Assembly (NCBI RefSeq): GCF_000758825.1
Contig: NZ_JRMX01000005.1
Coordinates: 1 to 64,000 of the forward strand
From: Arcanobacterium sp. S3PF19
GTDB taxonomy: Bacteria; Actinomycetota; Actinomycetes; Actinomycetales; Actinomycetaceae
Direction of reading: 5' to 3'
DNA length: 64,000 bases
Shown: positions 9,476 to 18,193 of the stretch, piece after piece
Numbering within the stretch: the stretch's first letter is position 1
How the letters are laid out: each line of letters opens with the position of its first letter
Program-made: the position numbers and the translations under genes
The notes under the pieces: model-generated
What the model saw: the letters and a program-made list of their open reading frames with translations, nothing else
Told to the model about the DNA's origin: nothing
Databases searched by the model: none

Positions 9476-10003
9476 ATGCAGGTACACAAGGCGACGCAGG
9501 CGGATATCGCAGAAATTGAGGATATTTATGCCCGGGCGCGGGTATTCATGAAAGAAAACGGCAATCCGAATCAGTGGGGAAACGGTTATCCCTCGCATGA
9601 AAATGTCCTCGCGGACCTTGCCTCGGGTGCTCTCTACGCCGTGGAAGACGCCGACGGTCTGTGCGGGGTATTTACCATGACAGAGGGGGAGGAGCCCACA
9701 TACCGCAAAATTGACGGGCACTGGCTGAACGACAGGCCCTATCTTACTTTGCACCGCGTTGCCGGGAAAAAGCGCACGGAAAAGGATTCTTCCGCCGCGC
9801 CCGCGGGGAGAAAAACGGGTATATTCGCTTCTGCGGTGGAATATGCGAAGCAGTTCGGACTCGATATCCGCGTAGACACCCACGAACTGAATCTGCCGAT
9901 GCGCGCGGCGATTAAAAAGGCCGGGTTCACCGAATGCGGTACCGTATGGGTGCGCGACGGTTCGCCAAGGATCGCTTTTCATCTTCCCTGCGCGGAGCGC
10001 TGA
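9476..10003 (+). CDS. GNAT-family N-acetyltransferase
   Basis: This 175-residue protein has the layout of a single GNAT domain: it starts MQVHKATQADIAEIEDIY (strand 1/helix 1), has a QWGNGYPS element at about residues 37-44, a central YAVEDADGLCGVFTM strand pair, and ends with a helix-strand pair (AIKKAGFTECGTVWV). The relatives I recognise are uncharacterised acetyltransferases of Gram-positive bacteria, and the substrate is unknown. The ATG is preceded by an excellent AGGTGAGG site five bases upstream. It stands alone on the + strand between the adhesin locus and dxs. Confidence 0.8.
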   Translation: MQVHKATQADIAEIEDIYARARVFMKENGNPNQWGNGYPSHENVLADLASGALYAVEDADGLCGVFTMTEGEEPTYRKIDGHWLNDRPYLTLHRVAGKKRTEKDSSAAPAGRKTGIFASAVEYAKQFGLDIRVDTHELNLPMRAAIKKAGFTECGTVWVRDGSPRIAFHLPCAER

Positions 10004-10085
10004 GCGGGCGGGGGTAAATTGAGGCCGCCCCAAAAGAAACGTAAAATTAAATTGGCATGCGTAGGCGGTGTGGCTTGGAGGCACT

Positions 10086-11996
10086 ATGGAAATATTGGAC
10101 TCGCTAAACGGTCCACAGGATCTGCGTCGGCTCAGCGAAACGGAACTGGTCCGTCTGGCGGGGGAAATACGCCGGTTTCTGATCACCAATGTGTCGAAAA
10201 CGGGAGGGCATCTCGGGCCGAATCTGGGCGTCGTGGAACTTACGATTGCCCTGCACCGCGTATTTGACTCCCCGGCGGACAAACTTATTTTCGACACGGG
10301 ACATCAGGCATACGTGCACAAAATTCTGACCGGGCGCAAAGATTTCACGCGCCTGCGCCGCTCGGGGGGTCTGTCCGGGTATCCGTCCCGCGCCGAATCG
10401 GAACACGATATCGTGGAAAATTCCCATGCCACAACCGCTCTTTCGTGGGCGGACGGCATTTCGCGCGGGTTTCTGCTCTCCGGGCGCAAAGACCGCGTAG
10501 TTGCGGTTATCGGCGACGGTGCGCTGACCGGGGGGATGGCATGGGAAGCACTGAACAACATAGCCGAAGACGCAAAGCGTCCGCTGATTATCGTGCTGAA
10601 CGACAACGGCAGATCGTATGCACCCACCGTAGGCGGTTTTATCCGCAGATTTGACGCCGTGCGCAAACTCGACGGACTGCGCGTGAACCGGCGTTACGAG
10701 GATATGCTGGATTGGGGAAAACGGGCGCTGAAAGGCGCCGGAACACCCGGCCAGCTGGCTTACGAGACGCTGCACGGTCTGAAACGCGGCATGAAAGGCG
10801 TATTTTTTGACGCCGGCATTTTCGATTCCCTGGGTCTGAAATATCTGGGCCCGGTAAACGGGCACGATCTTCCGCAGCTGCTGGAAGCCCTGGAGATGGC
10901 AAAAAATTTCGGTGCCCCCGTTGTTGTGCACGTGATCACGGAAAAAGGACGCGGATATAAGCCGGCGGAACTGAACACCGACGATCATTTTCATGCCGTC
11001 GGAGCGATTCACCCGGAGACAGGTCTGCCGCTTGTTCCCTCCAGATTCGGATGGACGAAGATATTCGCCGACGAAATTACGAAGATTGCCGCGAAGAATC
11101 CGAAAATAATCGGGATCACGGCGGCAATGATGCTCCCCGTGGGGCTGGGGCCGCTGCAAAAGAAATATCCGCAGCGGGTGATAGATACGGGCATTGCAGA
11201 GCAGCACGCGCTGACTATGGCGGCAGGCCTGGCAAACAGCGGTTTCCATCCGGTGGTTGCGCTCTACGCAACGTTCATGAACCGTGCATTCGATCAGCTT
11301 TTAATGGATGTAGCCCTGCACCGCGAGCCGGTTACGGTCTGTCTGGACCGCTCGGGGATCACCGGAGACGACGGACCGTCGCACAACGGAATGTGGGATA
11401 TTTCCCTGGCGGCAATGATTCCCGGACTGGCGGTCGGGGTTCCGCGCGACGAAATCAGAATGCGGGCCATCCTGAACACGGCGGCCGAAATGGACGGCCC
11501 GAATCTGATCCGTTATCCGAAAGGCGGGGTGAGCGGCGAAATTCCGGCTGTGGAGCACCGCGGAACAGTGGATATTCTCTTTCGGCGCAGGGAAAGCGGG
11601 GAAAACGGGAAAAAACCCGTTCTGCTTGTCGGTGTGGGGGTGATGAACGGTATTTTAACCCAAGCTGCCCAAAGTATGGATACGGAATGCGTTGTGGCCG
11701 ATCCGAAATGGATTTTTCCGATATCCGACGATCTCGTCTCCCTTGCGAAAGAAAGCAGGGCATTGGTTGTTTTGGAAGACGGTTTGGTCAACGGCGGATT
11801 CGGCGCGGAATTAAATCTGACGCTGCAGCAGCATGACGTACAGATTCCCACGAAGCTGCTGGGAATTGCAAAACAGTTTCCGCACCACGACACGCGCTCC
11901 CATATCCTGCAAAAGATGGGGATGACTGCCGCGGACGTATGCGCTGCCGTCCGTGCCCTCGACGGGCAGAGCAAAGCGGGAGAAGAGCGCGGATAA
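10086..11996 (+). CDS. dxs: 1-Deoxy-D-xylulose-5-phosphate synthase
   Basis: This 636-residue cytoplasmic enzyme condenses pyruvate with glyceraldehyde 3-phosphate and starts the non-mevalonate isoprenoid pathway. It shows DTGHQAYVHKILTGR near the N-terminus, the thiamine diphosphate motif GDGALTGG...NDN, the EQHALTMAAGLA motif of the central pyrimidine-binding domain, and the C-terminal transketolase domain; the length is normal for DXS. I chose the ATG at 10086 because GGAGG sits four bases before it; an in-frame GTG at 10068 has no such site. A TAAAAT-like -10 lies at about 10042-10047. It is convergent with rnd, only 19 bases separating the stops, as in many actinobacteria. Confidence 0.95.
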   Translation: MEILDSLNGPQDLRRLSETELVRLAGEIRRFLITNVSKTGGHLGPNLGVVELTIALHRVFDSPADKLIFDTGHQAYVHKILTGRKDFTRLRRSGGLSGYPSRAESEHDIVENSHATTALSWADGISRGFLLSGRKDRVVAVIGDGALTGGMAWEALNNIAEDAKRPLIIVLNDNGRSYAPTVGGFIRRFDAVRKLDGLRVNRRYEDMLDWGKRALKGAGTPGQLAYETLHGLKRGMKGVFFDAGIFDSLGLKYLGPVNGHDLPQLLEALEMAKNFGAPVVVHVITEKGRGYKPAELNTDDHFHAVGAIHPETGLPLVPSRFGWTKIFADEITKIAAKNPKIIGITAAMMLPVGLGPLQKKYPQRVIDTGIAEQHALTMAAGLANSGFHPVVALYATFMNRAFDQLLMDVALHREPVTVCLDRSGITGDDGPSHNGMWDISLAAMIPGLAVGVPRDEIRMRAILNTAAEMDGPNLIRYPKGGVSGEIPAVEHRGTVDILFRRRESGENGKKPVLLVGVGVMNGILTQAAQSMDTECVVADPKWIFPISDDLVSLAKESRALVVLEDGLVNGGFGAELNLTLQQHDVQIPTKLLGIAKQFPHHDTRSHILQKMGMTAADVCAAVRALDGQSKAGEERG

Positions 11997-12015
11997 GAGG
12001 CCTGCGGCAGCGGCG

Positions 12016-13224
12016 TCAGTTCCCGGAAAAAGAATCCATGATCCGCGCGGCGAGCTGTTCTGTCTGCCACGGACGCGCCCCGTATGCGTGAAGTTTTTCC
12101 TCCAAGTCGCTGCCGCCGGACCAGCCCTCCCAGGCAAGCTGTTTTTGGATCGCCGGTTTCAGCAGCACTTCCTGGCGGATTCCCAGTTCTTCGGCGCGTG
12201 CCAGCACGCAGCCGCGCACCGCTTTCCACCGCCGGGCGGCATTGGGATTAACGTGCTCCCATTTATACGGCTGCGGAAAAGGATTTTTCGTGTCTTTTGC
12301 GCTCAGCTCCGGAAGATTTTCCCCACTGACCTTCCATGCGCTGTTCACGGCATTCCACCAGTATTTTACGTCCCTTTGCAGTATCCGCCGGCGCAGCGGC
12401 ACGGAATTTGCCAGATCGGAAAAAGAGCGGGGTTTCCGGCGTGCTATTTCCCCCAGGACGGCTGAGGGAATGACTTTCCCGGGAGCTACATCCCGTATTT
12501 GGGCGATTCTGTCGCGTTCCGCCCACAGACGGGAGAGCATTTCCAGAGCGCGGCGGTCGTCTATCTCCAGTTTTCGCTGTGTTTTCCGCCAGGGCTGCCG
12601 GGGTTTCGCGGGAGCCGGGCGCAGAAGAACTTCCCTGCATTCCTGGGCGAACCACTCGTAGCGGTTGGCGGAGTGCAGCATGGCAAGCAGTTTTTCCCGC
12701 AGTTCATGCAGCAGTTCCACGTCAAGGGCCGCATAGGCGCGCATTTCCCCGGTCAGCGGACGCTTTGACCAGTCGTCGGCGGAGTGCTCTTTTGCCAGCG
12801 CGTAGCCCAGCACTTCGGCCACCATGGACTGCAGTGAGACGCGCTCGAATCCGAGAATCAGGCCGGCCAGTTCGGTGTCAAACAGGCTCTTCGGCTTCAG
12901 ACCCAATTCGCGCAGGGAAGGCAGATCCTGATCGGCTGCGTGCAAAATCCATTCATCGTCCATAAGCGCGCGCAGCCGGTCCAGCCGGTCTTCGATTCCG
13001 ACCGGATCCAAAAGAAAAATGGGGGAGTCTGCGCGTTTGATCTGCACCAGGTAGGCGCGGTTCGAATATCTGATTCCCATCGCCCTCTCGGTGTCGACGG
13101 CAAACGGGCCGCTGCATCTGCCGAGAACGGAAAACATTTCCGACAGATCTTCATGCGTTACATCGGGAATCCCTCCGCGCGGGACGGAAAGCTCAACGGT
13201 ATTGGAAAAATCGATATGTTTCAA
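12016..13224 (-). CDS. rnd: Ribonuclease D-like 3'-5' exonuclease with HRDC domain
   Basis: This 402-residue protein has an N-terminal DEDDy exonuclease domain with candidate catalytic residues Asp44 and Glu46 (FAVDTERA), Asp100 (HAADQDLPSL), Tyr164 and Asp168 (YAALDVELL), and a C-terminal half containing an HRDC-type helical domain (DRRALEMLSRLWAERDRIA). The family trims 3' ends of tRNA and other structured RNAs. Its start overlaps the end of the DUF3000 gene by four bases (ATGA), so it is likely translated by coupling. The DUF3000-rnd pair opposite dxs is a conserved actinobacterial arrangement. Confidence 0.92.
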   Translation of the reverse strand: MKHIDFSNTVELSVPRGGIPDVTHEDLSEMFSVLGRCSGPFAVDTERAMGIRYSNRAYLVQIKRADSPIFLLDPVGIEDRLDRLRALMDDEWILHAADQDLPSLRELGLKPKSLFDTELAGLILGFERVSLQSMVAEVLGYALAKEHSADDWSKRPLTGEMRAYAALDVELLHELREKLLAMLHSANRYEWFAQECREVLLRPAPAKPRQPWRKTQRKLEIDDRRALEMLSRLWAERDRIAQIRDVAPGKVIPSAVLGEIARRKPRSFSDLANSVPLRRRILQRDVKYWWNAVNSAWKVSGENLPELSAKDTKNPFPQPYKWEHVNPNAARRWKAVRGCVLARAEELGIRQEVLLKPAIQKQLAWEGWSGGSDLEEKLHAYGARPWQTEQLAARIMDSFSGN

Positions 13225-13808
13225 ATCGTCCCGATCCTCTGCGGCAAAGAATAAAGAAGCGGATTATACGGAGGCAGACCGGCAAGTGTGGCGGCAAAAT
13301 CGGCCCATGCCCGCAGGTGGGCAGTCAAATTGGGCGAGTTGGGGGTCCAGGACGCACGCAGCTCCAGTTCGATACGCGAAAGATCAAGCGTCTGCCCGCC
13401 GAAAGTTTCATTAAAGACGCGTGTTACCGTGCCGTTCAGATTATGAAAAGACGAATTCGCGGCCCGCAGCGAATCGTGAATCCAAGACCATGCCACTTCT
13501 CCCAGAAGGGGATCGTCTCCGAGTTCCGATTCGATCGGTGCCTGTGCGTGAATAACGATTCTGAACTGACCGTCCCATGCAGGCTGACCCTGAGGATCAT
13601 AGAGAACCACAAATTTGGTGTTTCCGCGGTAGAAATCCGGATCACAGTGCGCGTCTTCGTTTATCTCCGCCTGCAGGGCAACGGCCCAGGGCGCAATACG
13701 CGTCGGCGGGGGAATCTGCGTGAGATGAAACTCCGGCCGGAACTTCTGCCCTTTCAGAGATTCAAGGGCAGTAACGAAGTCCTGCGGCGGAAGATTCTGG
13801 TCACTCAC
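13221..13808 (-). CDS. DUF3000-family protein
   Basis: This 195-residue protein matches the actinobacterial DUF3000 family in length, composition and position immediately upstream of rnd. Recognisable features are the LPPQDFVTALESLKGQKFRPEF N-terminal segment (residues 5 onward), the PPPTRIAPWAVALQAEI stretch and an LRAWADFAATLAGLPPYNPLL C-terminus. No catalytic motif is evident and the function is unknown. It overlaps mprF upstream by four bases and rnd downstream by four bases, so mprF-DUF3000-rnd looks like one translationally coupled transcript. Confidence 0.85.
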   Translation of the reverse strand: MSDQNLPPQDFVTALESLKGQKFRPEFHLTQIPPPTRIAPWAVALQAEINEDAHCDPDFYRGNTKFVVLYDPQGQPAWDGQFRIVIHAQAPIESELGDDPLLGEVAWSWIHDSLRAANSSFHNLNGTVTRVFNETFGGQTLDLSRIELELRASWTPNSPNLTAHLRAWADFAATLAGLPPYNPLLYSLPQRIGTI

Positions 13809-16633
13809 ACACCGACTTTATCCTCTGAGTCGCCCGAAGTGGTTGTTGCCACGCCGTGGGGTGCCGAATCCCGTTTATTTTCCTTTTTGGGTTTCTCCTC
13901 CGGCCCGGGTTTTGATTTTGTTTTTGCCTTTGGTTTCGGCTTTGCCCCGGACGCTGCGGATTTGGGCCCGCAGGCCCCGGATTTCGTCTCCGGCGGGTTT
14001 TCCGCACCGGGATCGGTGAAATGCAGGGAACTGTTGCGGCACGCGGCGAAAAGTTCCCTGCTGCGTCTGCAGTCGTCGCTGTCGTGGTCGGTCGGTTTAT
14101 TGATGATTTCCAGCAGCGCCAGGAGCAGCGAAGGCAGAGATTTCTTTGACGAATACACCAGATAGCGGGAATCCCAGCGGGGCCTGAACTTTTCTTTGTA
14201 TGCACGCAACCCGTGGAAGTTGTATATCCGGTCGCCGAAATCATGCACGTAGCGCACAACGAGTTCCGCGCCGTGCGAATGGCGTTTGCGCCCCACGTTG
14301 GAAAGCGGGGCCATTCCCAAATTGAATTCCTTAAAGCCGACTTCTTTTGCCCACTCAATAAGCGAAACCAAAATTCCGTCCATCGTGCCGCCGGGGGAGT
14401 CCGGACGGAAACGCATCAGATCGAAAGAAACGGTTTCTTTGTTGAAGAAAACAACATTTGCGAATCCCTCAATGCGTTCTTTGGAACGCACAACGGCCAC
14501 CGGGCCGTTCGACAGATAATCGGGATCAAAGAATCCCAGAGAATACCCCATTTCCTCACGTTCGCCGAGCCAGGAATCGGAAACTTCTTTCAGCTCTTTG
14601 ATCAGGGAATCGCTGAACGGGGGATAAATCAGTTCGAAAAAGGTGCCGTTTTGCGCCATCCGGTTGCGCATTCTGCGGAATATCTTTCCGGAGTTGCCCA
14701 CATTGGAATACGAATCCAGTTCGATGGTTGCGTCTTCCCCGATTTTTACGATTTGCAGTCCTTCCTCGACAACCAGGGGAAGATAGCGGTTGGCAATCTG
14801 ATAGAAGGCAATACTCATATTGTGGTCGTCGGCAAAAGTAAGCAATTCGTCGACGGCGGCGGGAAAATCATCCCCGACACCGATCGGGTCGCCCAGAACC
14901 AGCAGCGATCCGCGGTGCGGGCGGTAGAGAAAAGCAACCGTATGGGCGCTGTTGTAGAATATCTGCTTGTCGCCCAGGCCGTAAAGATACGAGTAGTTGT
15001 TGCCGTCGTGGGAAAGAAGAAAATTATGGAACTCGTCGATTTCTCCGTGCGTGGGAGCCACAAAATCGAGTTTCTGCGAATGCGAAAAGATAATCGTCGT
15101 CACGATCACGCTGATTGCAAACAGGCAGAAAGCCAGCTGCAAAAGACGGTGGTTGGGACTGACCGAACGGATATAAACGGTTTTTGCGTGTATTGCCCAA
15201 ATCCGCAGCGACAGCAGAATCAGGGGAATCAGCAAAGTAAGCACGGTGGCCTTTATCAGCTGCGCTTTTGTGGGCTTTTTCGGCTCGTTTTGGAAATGGT
15301 CGCGCGAAGCGAGCAGCAATACGGCGAAGAGAAGCAAAATAGCGGCATCCTTATATTCCATTCCCTCGCGCAGAGAAGACAGGACGCCCACGGCAAGCAG
15401 CCCGACGGCAATAAAATATACGTGGCGCACACGCTGTTTCAGGCCGTAGGCAAGCACGATCAGCATGGTTCCGATGGCAATCGACGTCAGGGCGGTTGCG
15501 TTGCGGATATCCGCCGACAAAAACCCGTAAAGGTGGACAGAGCGCAGGAATTTCTCGGAAGTGACCGTAGACAGAATCAGCAAAACACCGCCAAGAGCAG
15601 TGTAGAACCACAGCACATTGTGGATCATTCCCCCTCTGCGCCGGGCATTTTCCAGTTCGCGGTGGGCATCCAAAAATTCCGTGGTCGACAAAAGCAGTGC
15701 AAGCAGCCACGGGACGACGTAGTAGGAAATACGGAAAAGCAGCACGCCCAGGAACAGCTCGGAAGTGTCGATGCTGTGATTGGCGAAGAGTGTCAGGACG
15801 GCAAGATCAAATGTGCCGATTCCCGCCGGAAGCATTGAAAGCAGACCGATCACGGTTGCCGCGGAATACACAAACAGGCTGAACATGAAATGCGCGTCCG
15901 GGGCGAACAGGCGGATGCAGATCCAGAAAAAGACCGCGGCCGCCGCCCAGTCCACAACCGACGCCAGCAGCATTTGGCATTTCTGCGCAAAGTTTTGGTG
16001 GGAAAGAAAAGATTTGCCCAGATTTATCCGGCCGAGCCTGATGTGCTGACCGAAGAAATAAAACGGCAGATACAGGCATCCGACGAGGGAGATGATGAGC
16101 GCGCTGCCTTCCCAGCGCAGGGCAATCGGCAGTGTGGCGAGAATGATTGCAAACAGTCCGAGAAGGTTCGCCGCCCAGACGGACATGGTCAGGTTCAGCG
16201 CTTTTTTCGTGTCTATTCCGCGTGAAGTGTAGTGTTTTGTGCGCAGCGTTCCGCCCGTCAGTCCGCCCAAACCGGCGAAATTGTTGAATGCCTGGGCAAT
16301 CCATCCGATCGTGAGTGCGTTCTTTACGGATATGTCCACGCCGAAGTGCCGCCGCGCAAACACGTCGTAGACGCCGGTTGCCATAAAGGCAAAAATTCCG
16401 AGAAGCATGACCCCCACGAGCACGTCAGGACGCTGACGGGAAAAAATTTCCTTCACCGTGAACAGTGAAATCGAAGACAACTCGCGATACGCCACAAAGG
16501 CCACGCTCAGGAGCATAACCGCATAAAAAATACGCAGCAGCGCTTTTCGGTGGGCGCCGAAGAAGTTCCGTGCCTTTTCCCAAAAAGCCGGGCCGTGCAT
16601 TTCGCGCTCCGCGGCCGTACTGTTTTTCCTCAT
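13805..16633 (-). CDS. mprF: MprF-type phosphatidylglycerol aminoacyltransferase/flippase
   Basis: This 942-residue membrane protein is built like MprF: an N-terminal multi-spanning region (about 25-540; flippase-like, UPF0104 type) followed by a cytosolic DUF2156 aminoacyl-tRNA:phospholipid transferase domain at about 545-860 (VAFLYRPHRGSLLVLGDPIG, SLGFFDPDYL, FNLGMAPLS). MprF proteins move lysine or alanine from aminoacyl-tRNA to phosphatidylglycerol and expose it outside, lowering susceptibility to cationic peptides. The C-terminus carries an extra low-complexity Lys/Pro-rich tail (about 885-930). TATAAT lies seven bases before this ATG, giving a leaderless mRNA; an internal ATG at 16600 has GGAG six bases upstream and is the alternative start. 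Which amino acid is used cannot be read from the sequence. Confidence 0.88.
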   Translation of the reverse strand: MRKNSTAAEREMHGPAFWEKARNFFGAHRKALLRIFYAVMLLSVAFVAYRELSSISLFTVKEIFSRQRPDVLVGVMLLGIFAFMATGVYDVFARRHFGVDISVKNALTIGWIAQAFNNFAGLGGLTGGTLRTKHYTSRGIDTKKALNLTMSVWAANLLGLFAIILATLPIALRWEGSALIISLVGCLYLPFYFFGQHIRLGRINLGKSFLSHQNFAQKCQMLLASVVDWAAAAVFFWICIRLFAPDAHFMFSLFVYSAATVIGLLSMLPAGIGTFDLAVLTLFANHSIDTSELFLGVLLFRISYYVVPWLLALLLSTTEFLDAHRELENARRRGGMIHNVLWFYTALGGVLLILSTVTSEKFLRSVHLYGFLSADIRNATALTSIAIGTMLIVLAYGLKQRVRHVYFIAVGLLAVGVLSSLREGMEYKDAAILLLFAVLLLASRDHFQNEPKKPTKAQLIKATVLTLLIPLILLSLRIWAIHAKTVYIRSVSPNHRLLQLAFCLFAISVIVTTIIFSHSQKLDFVAPTHGEIDEFHNFLLSHDGNNYSYLYGLGDKQIFYNSAHTVAFLYRPHRGSLLVLGDPIGVGDDFPAAVDELLTFADDHNMSIAFYQIANRYLPLVVEEGLQIVKIGEDATIELDSYSNVGNSGKIFRRMRNRMAQNGTFFELIYPPFSDSLIKELKEVSDSWLGEREEMGYSLGFFDPDYLSNGPVAVVRSKERIEGFANVVFFNKETVSFDLMRFRPDSPGGTMDGILVSLIEWAKEVGFKEFNLGMAPLSNVGRKRHSHGAELVVRYVHDFGDRIYNFHGLRAYKEKFRPRWDSRYLVYSSKKSLPSLLLALLEIINKPTDHDSDDCRRSRELFAACRNSSLHFTDPGAENPPETKSGACGPKSAASGAKPKPKAKTKSKPGPEEKPKKENKRDSAPHGVATTTSGDSEDKVGV

Positions 16634-16640
16634 ACCCTCA

Positions 16641-16646
16641 ATTATA
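16641..16646 (-). promoter_or_regulatory. -10 element TATAAT of mprF
   Basis: A perfect TATAAT on the - strand ends seven bases before the first ATG of mprF, so transcription should begin at or next to that ATG. A transcript from here would give the internal start at 16600 a leader of about 33 bases containing GGAG. Confidence 0.6.
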
Positions 16647-16649
16647 CTT

Positions 16650-16666
16650 TTTGCCGAATCGGCAAA
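16650..16666. promoter_or_regulatory. Perfect 17-bp palindrome TTTGCCGA-A-TCGGCAAA (operator candidate)
   Basis: Two 8-base arms around one central base lie directly upstream of the mprF -10, covering the spacer/-35 zone of that promoter, in the intergenic region shared with the divergent esterase gene. The size and symmetry fit a dimeric repressor site. No matching regulator gene is seen nearby. Confidence 0.5.
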
Positions 16667-16747
16667 GGTGAAGCCGGGGAATGATTTTTTTCATGCAGAT
16701 TCATACCTGAGTATGACTGCTCATATAACAGGGTGAAAAATTGTACT

Positions 16748-16801
16748 CTATCCTTGATTAATGAAATAATCAAACGTCATTAAAGGAAATCAGTAGGATA
16801 G
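16748..16801 (+). promoter_or_regulatory. Leader of the esterase gene with stems that can cover its ribosome binding site
   Basis: CTATCCT at 16748-16754 is the exact complement of AGGATAG at 16795-16801, which contains the only candidate ribosome binding site for the ATG at 16808. The same 5' segment can instead pair with TCATTAAAGGA at 16777-16787 (TTAATGA at 16758-16764 plus TCCT at 16751-16754), and TTGATTA/TAATCAA (16754-16760, 16767-16773) form a third stem. The pairings are mutually exclusive. Confidence 0.4.
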
Positions 16802-16807
16802 AAAAAG

Positions 16808-18193
16808 ATGTTTGCCCCCGATTCGCTGCTGTGGACAGTGCCGATTGCGGTCCTGTTCGTATTTTTTTTCGCCGGAGCGGTGAAAATGCTTCGGAACGGG
16901 GGAATGTTCCGTTTTGCCTTTGCCGTGCTGGGTGCGGCGGCGATTTTGTGTGCCGCGGCGGGATGGCAGATTAACTATTTCAGCGGATACGCAAAAAGCT
17001 GGGAAGAAGCGAAAACGATTCTTGCCGGAGAAAACGGAGCTGCCGGGCCGCCGGTGGCGATGCTGACCGCCCCGGCGCACAGCGCGGAAAACAAAATGAG
17101 TGCGCAGGGCACTTTTCTTGATACTTCCGATTTGGGCAGCGGCAGCAACAGCACCGACACGCTTTACAGATTTCGCGGCAGATATTCCGGTATAGAGCAG
17201 AAGGTGCGCATTTGGGCGCCTGCCGGCTGGCAGGAGAAAAAGAATCTGCACGTAATGTTTCTGCTGCATGGTTTTCCCGCCAATCCCGGAAAAGTATTTT
17301 CCAGACTGCAGGCGGATACGGCGCTGTCTCAGCCCGGGCTGGAAAACACGATATTGGTTATGCCGGAAACGCGTCCCGATCCGAAAGAACCTGACTGCGT
17401 TGATTTTAAAGACCGCCCCAAAGTGGGAACGTGGATTCTGAAAGACGTTGTGGAAGTGGTACGGGATAATTTCCCCGTTTCCGCCGACAGCGACGACTGG
17501 TCTATCGGGGGAGTCTCCGCGGGAGCGTACTGCTCCGGAATTTTGGCGGCGAAAGGCAATTCGCTCTTTGGCAGAGTCATCTTCCTCTCGGGATACGACG
17601 ATCCCGCTTTCGGCGGCCTCAGACATCTTTCCGAGGCACGGCAGCGTCCCTACCGGATAACGCAGGCCCTTTCGGATGCCGCAAAAAAGCGTAAAAAACC
17701 GCTGAAAGTATTTGCTTTTGCTTCCGGCACGGATCGGGACGCGATCGGCTCGCTCAACGGCCTGTTGGCCCTAAAAAACAATAATCTGCAGGTGAAAGCC
17801 GTATATTACCGATACGGCGGACACAATTGGCAAACATGGTCGCGGGCATTTTCCGATGCGGGAAAATGGCTTGCCGGCAGGGAACCGTCGCACACCCGTA
17901 CCCGGCCGATTCCCATTTCCCGCTCGGTGCTGAATCTTCCCGTGGTATTCGGGGCGGTGTATGCGCTGACTCTGATCGGTGCGCTGTGGATGCTGCTGAG
18001 AACCGGCAGAAAAAATCGTGCATCTTTGCCGCGGCGGCGCGGCGCAAAGTCGCCGGGAATGAAAAAAGCGGCGGCGGTCACGGTCTGTGCCATGGTATAT
18101 GTCCTGATCGGATTCGCTTTTCTTGCCAATTTGCAGTTTGAAACGGTCAGTTCGTTTGCCGATCTGCGCGCAGTGTTTCAGCTGCTACACTGA
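16808..18193 (+). CDS. Membrane-anchored esterase-family alpha/beta hydrolase
   Basis: This 461-residue protein has two N-terminal membrane segments (about 8-27 and 35-52), an extracytoplasmic esterase domain (about 115-350) and two C-terminal membrane segments (about 385-405 and 430-450). Candidate catalytic residues are Ser237 in GGVSAGA, preceded by an LLHGFPANP oxyanion-loop type motif at 152-160, Asp309 in SGTDRD, and His339 in YGGHNW. This is the esterase D/mycolyltransferase-like fold. It is divergent from mprF; in corynebacteria a putative esterase neighbours an aminoacyl-lipid synthase of the MprF class, so turnover of aminoacylated lipids is a reasonable hypothesis, not shown. Its last 47 bases overlap the 3' end of glgX on the other strand. 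Confidence 0.8.
   Translation: MFAPDSLLWTVPIAVLFVFFFAGAVKMLRNGGMFRFAFAVLGAAAILCAAAGWQINYFSGYAKSWEEAKTILAGENGAAGPPVAMLTAPAHSAENKMSAQGTFLDTSDLGSGSNSTDTLYRFRGRYSGIEQKVRIWAPAGWQEKKNLHVMFLLHGFPANPGKVFSRLQADTALSQPGLENTILVMPETRPDPKEPDCVDFKDRPKVGTWILKDVVEVVRDNFPVSADSDDWSIGGVSAGAYCSGILAAKGNSLFGRVIFLSGYDDPAFGGLRHLSEARQRPYRITQALSDAAKKRKKPLKVFAFASGTDRDAIGSLNGLLALKNNNLQVKAVYYRYGGHNWQTWSRAFSDAGKWLAGREPSHTRTRPIPISRSVLNLPVVFGAVYALTLIGALWMLLRTGRKNRASLPRRRGAKSPGMKKAAAVTVCAMVYVLIGFAFLANLQFETVSSFADLRAVFQLLH

Noticed and set aside
11997-12015. Terminator between dxs and rnd
   Set aside because: Only 19 bases separate the stops and no hairpin with T-run is present.
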